Origin: Chaetorhynchus papuensis
Taxonomy: Eukaryota; Chordata; Aves; Passeriformes; Rhipiduridae
Direction: 5' to 3'
DNA: 64,000 bases
Assembly: GCA_013396525.1 (NCBI GenBank)
Contig: VWYX01000761.1
Span: 124,001 to 188,000 of the forward strand
The position numbers were made by a program, and so were the translations under genes. Under the pieces are notes generated by a model. The model was not told the origin of the DNA, ran no database searches, and saw nothing but the letters and a program-made list of their open reading frames with translations. Below, one piece after another: positions 63,301 to 64,000 of the stretch. The first letter of the stretch is position 1; each line of letters starts with the position of its first letter.

Positions 63301-64000
63301 TCAGAGAAATAAGATAATACCACTTCTGATTTCATCCTTAAGGACTATTTTGTGTATAGCCACTTCATTTGCTACTTGTTTTAAGATCAGATAAGTTAAA
63401 AGCTGCATTTTGAGCAGCTACTGAAAATCATTAATAACTCTATCACAAATTAGGTGGAAGTGGCTGGTGCCTGGAAAACTGCTGTTCTGTGGGGAGACAG
63501 TAGTTCTTCATCAGCATAAGTTTGCTGTATTTTCTCAGAGAAGTTATAGCTGGAAATATGTTAGAAGCCTGCTTTCTTCTGTGGACAGACATTGCCCAAA
63601 GGGCCAGATAAGACTATTTCATTTACTAATGATCTGGATTGTGATGATTTGATTCTACCAGAAAGTTAGAGGCAAGTAGTATGCGTAAGGAGGTGATTTG
63701 AACATTTTCTGAAGTACAGTGAAAGAGAGCAGCAGCTGAGAGTTGTCTGCCCAAGCTGGGGTGTCTGAAAGCCTGTGCACAAGGAAATCATCCTTTGTTA
63801 GCTTTCCAGCAGGGACACAGTCACCTTCAGAGAAACACATGTCCCAGTCCAAGATTGGTCAGATAGAGTTAGGTAAGGTGAATCTCGGTTTTTCCCACAA
63901 TTATGTTTCCATATAGCTCCATAAAAATCAAACCACCACCCATCATGCAGAAGTATGGGGTTATTTAACAGAACATGTGTGGGAACTCAATAACTAATGC

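Larger units (their letters stand above)
49916..64000. other. Unique non-coding sequence
   Basis: No gene recognised in 14 kb. It holds a 45-bp tandem duplication (51072-51155), overlapping octamers (51830-51843), an AT-rich stretch with homeodomain-type words (about 52680-53300), a perfect hairpin (56300-56320) and a 16-bp AT repeat (57331-57375). A consensus donor AAG|GTAAGT at 51458-51466 lacks a good acceptor. Confidence 0.5.

Overview
The window looks like non-coding DNA from a bird, probably a songbird or relative. The evidence is four CR1 non-LTR retrotransposon fragments. The two plus-strand copies end in the usual CR1 3' tail, and one of them carries the classic ATTCTATGA-type terminal repeat. 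There is also one endogenous-retrovirus LTR with a readable promoter and poly(A) signal. The rest is moderately AT-rich unique sequence of vertebrate type around a single strong CpG island. I see no operons, bacterial-style genes, CRISPR arrays, tRNA or rRNA genes. No open frame resembles a protein family I can name. The short open frames scattered through the window look like chance.

Layout: 1-4871 is unique sequence. A diverged CR1 (minus) lies at about 4872-5535 and a short CR1 3' end (minus) at about 11575-11675. The next 11 kb is unique and includes an AT-rich stretch at about 16640-17500 that could be a conserved non-coding element. A TTCC/TTTC microsatellite at 30292-30590 is interrupted by a 155-base assembly gap. 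An ERV LTR on the minus strand lies at about 31811-32185, with an open frame of unknown origin upstream of it (32369-32629). A GC-rich CpG island at about 36370-37560 has GC boxes, a (GGC)8 run, an E-box and a good match to the CTCF motif. It is the only strong promoter-like feature here. CR1 3' ends on the plus strand lie at about 41205-41310 and 49177-49411, the latter abutting a 440-base assembly gap.

I looked for exons by eye, pairing acceptors, donors and an open phase. The better candidates are 42887-43035 and 23379-23447 (minus strand) and 35169-35237, 21829-21919, 9521-9594 and 49726-49915 (plus strand). None encodes a peptide I recognise, and 64 kb of vertebrate DNA normally contains several such pseudo-exons, so each is a hypothesis. 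The island could start a transcript in either direction; the sequence alone does not say which.

Beyond repeats, the most structured signals are several inverted repeats, especially the nested one at 28992-29049, and the orphan CpG island. I did not find a convincing new biological system.
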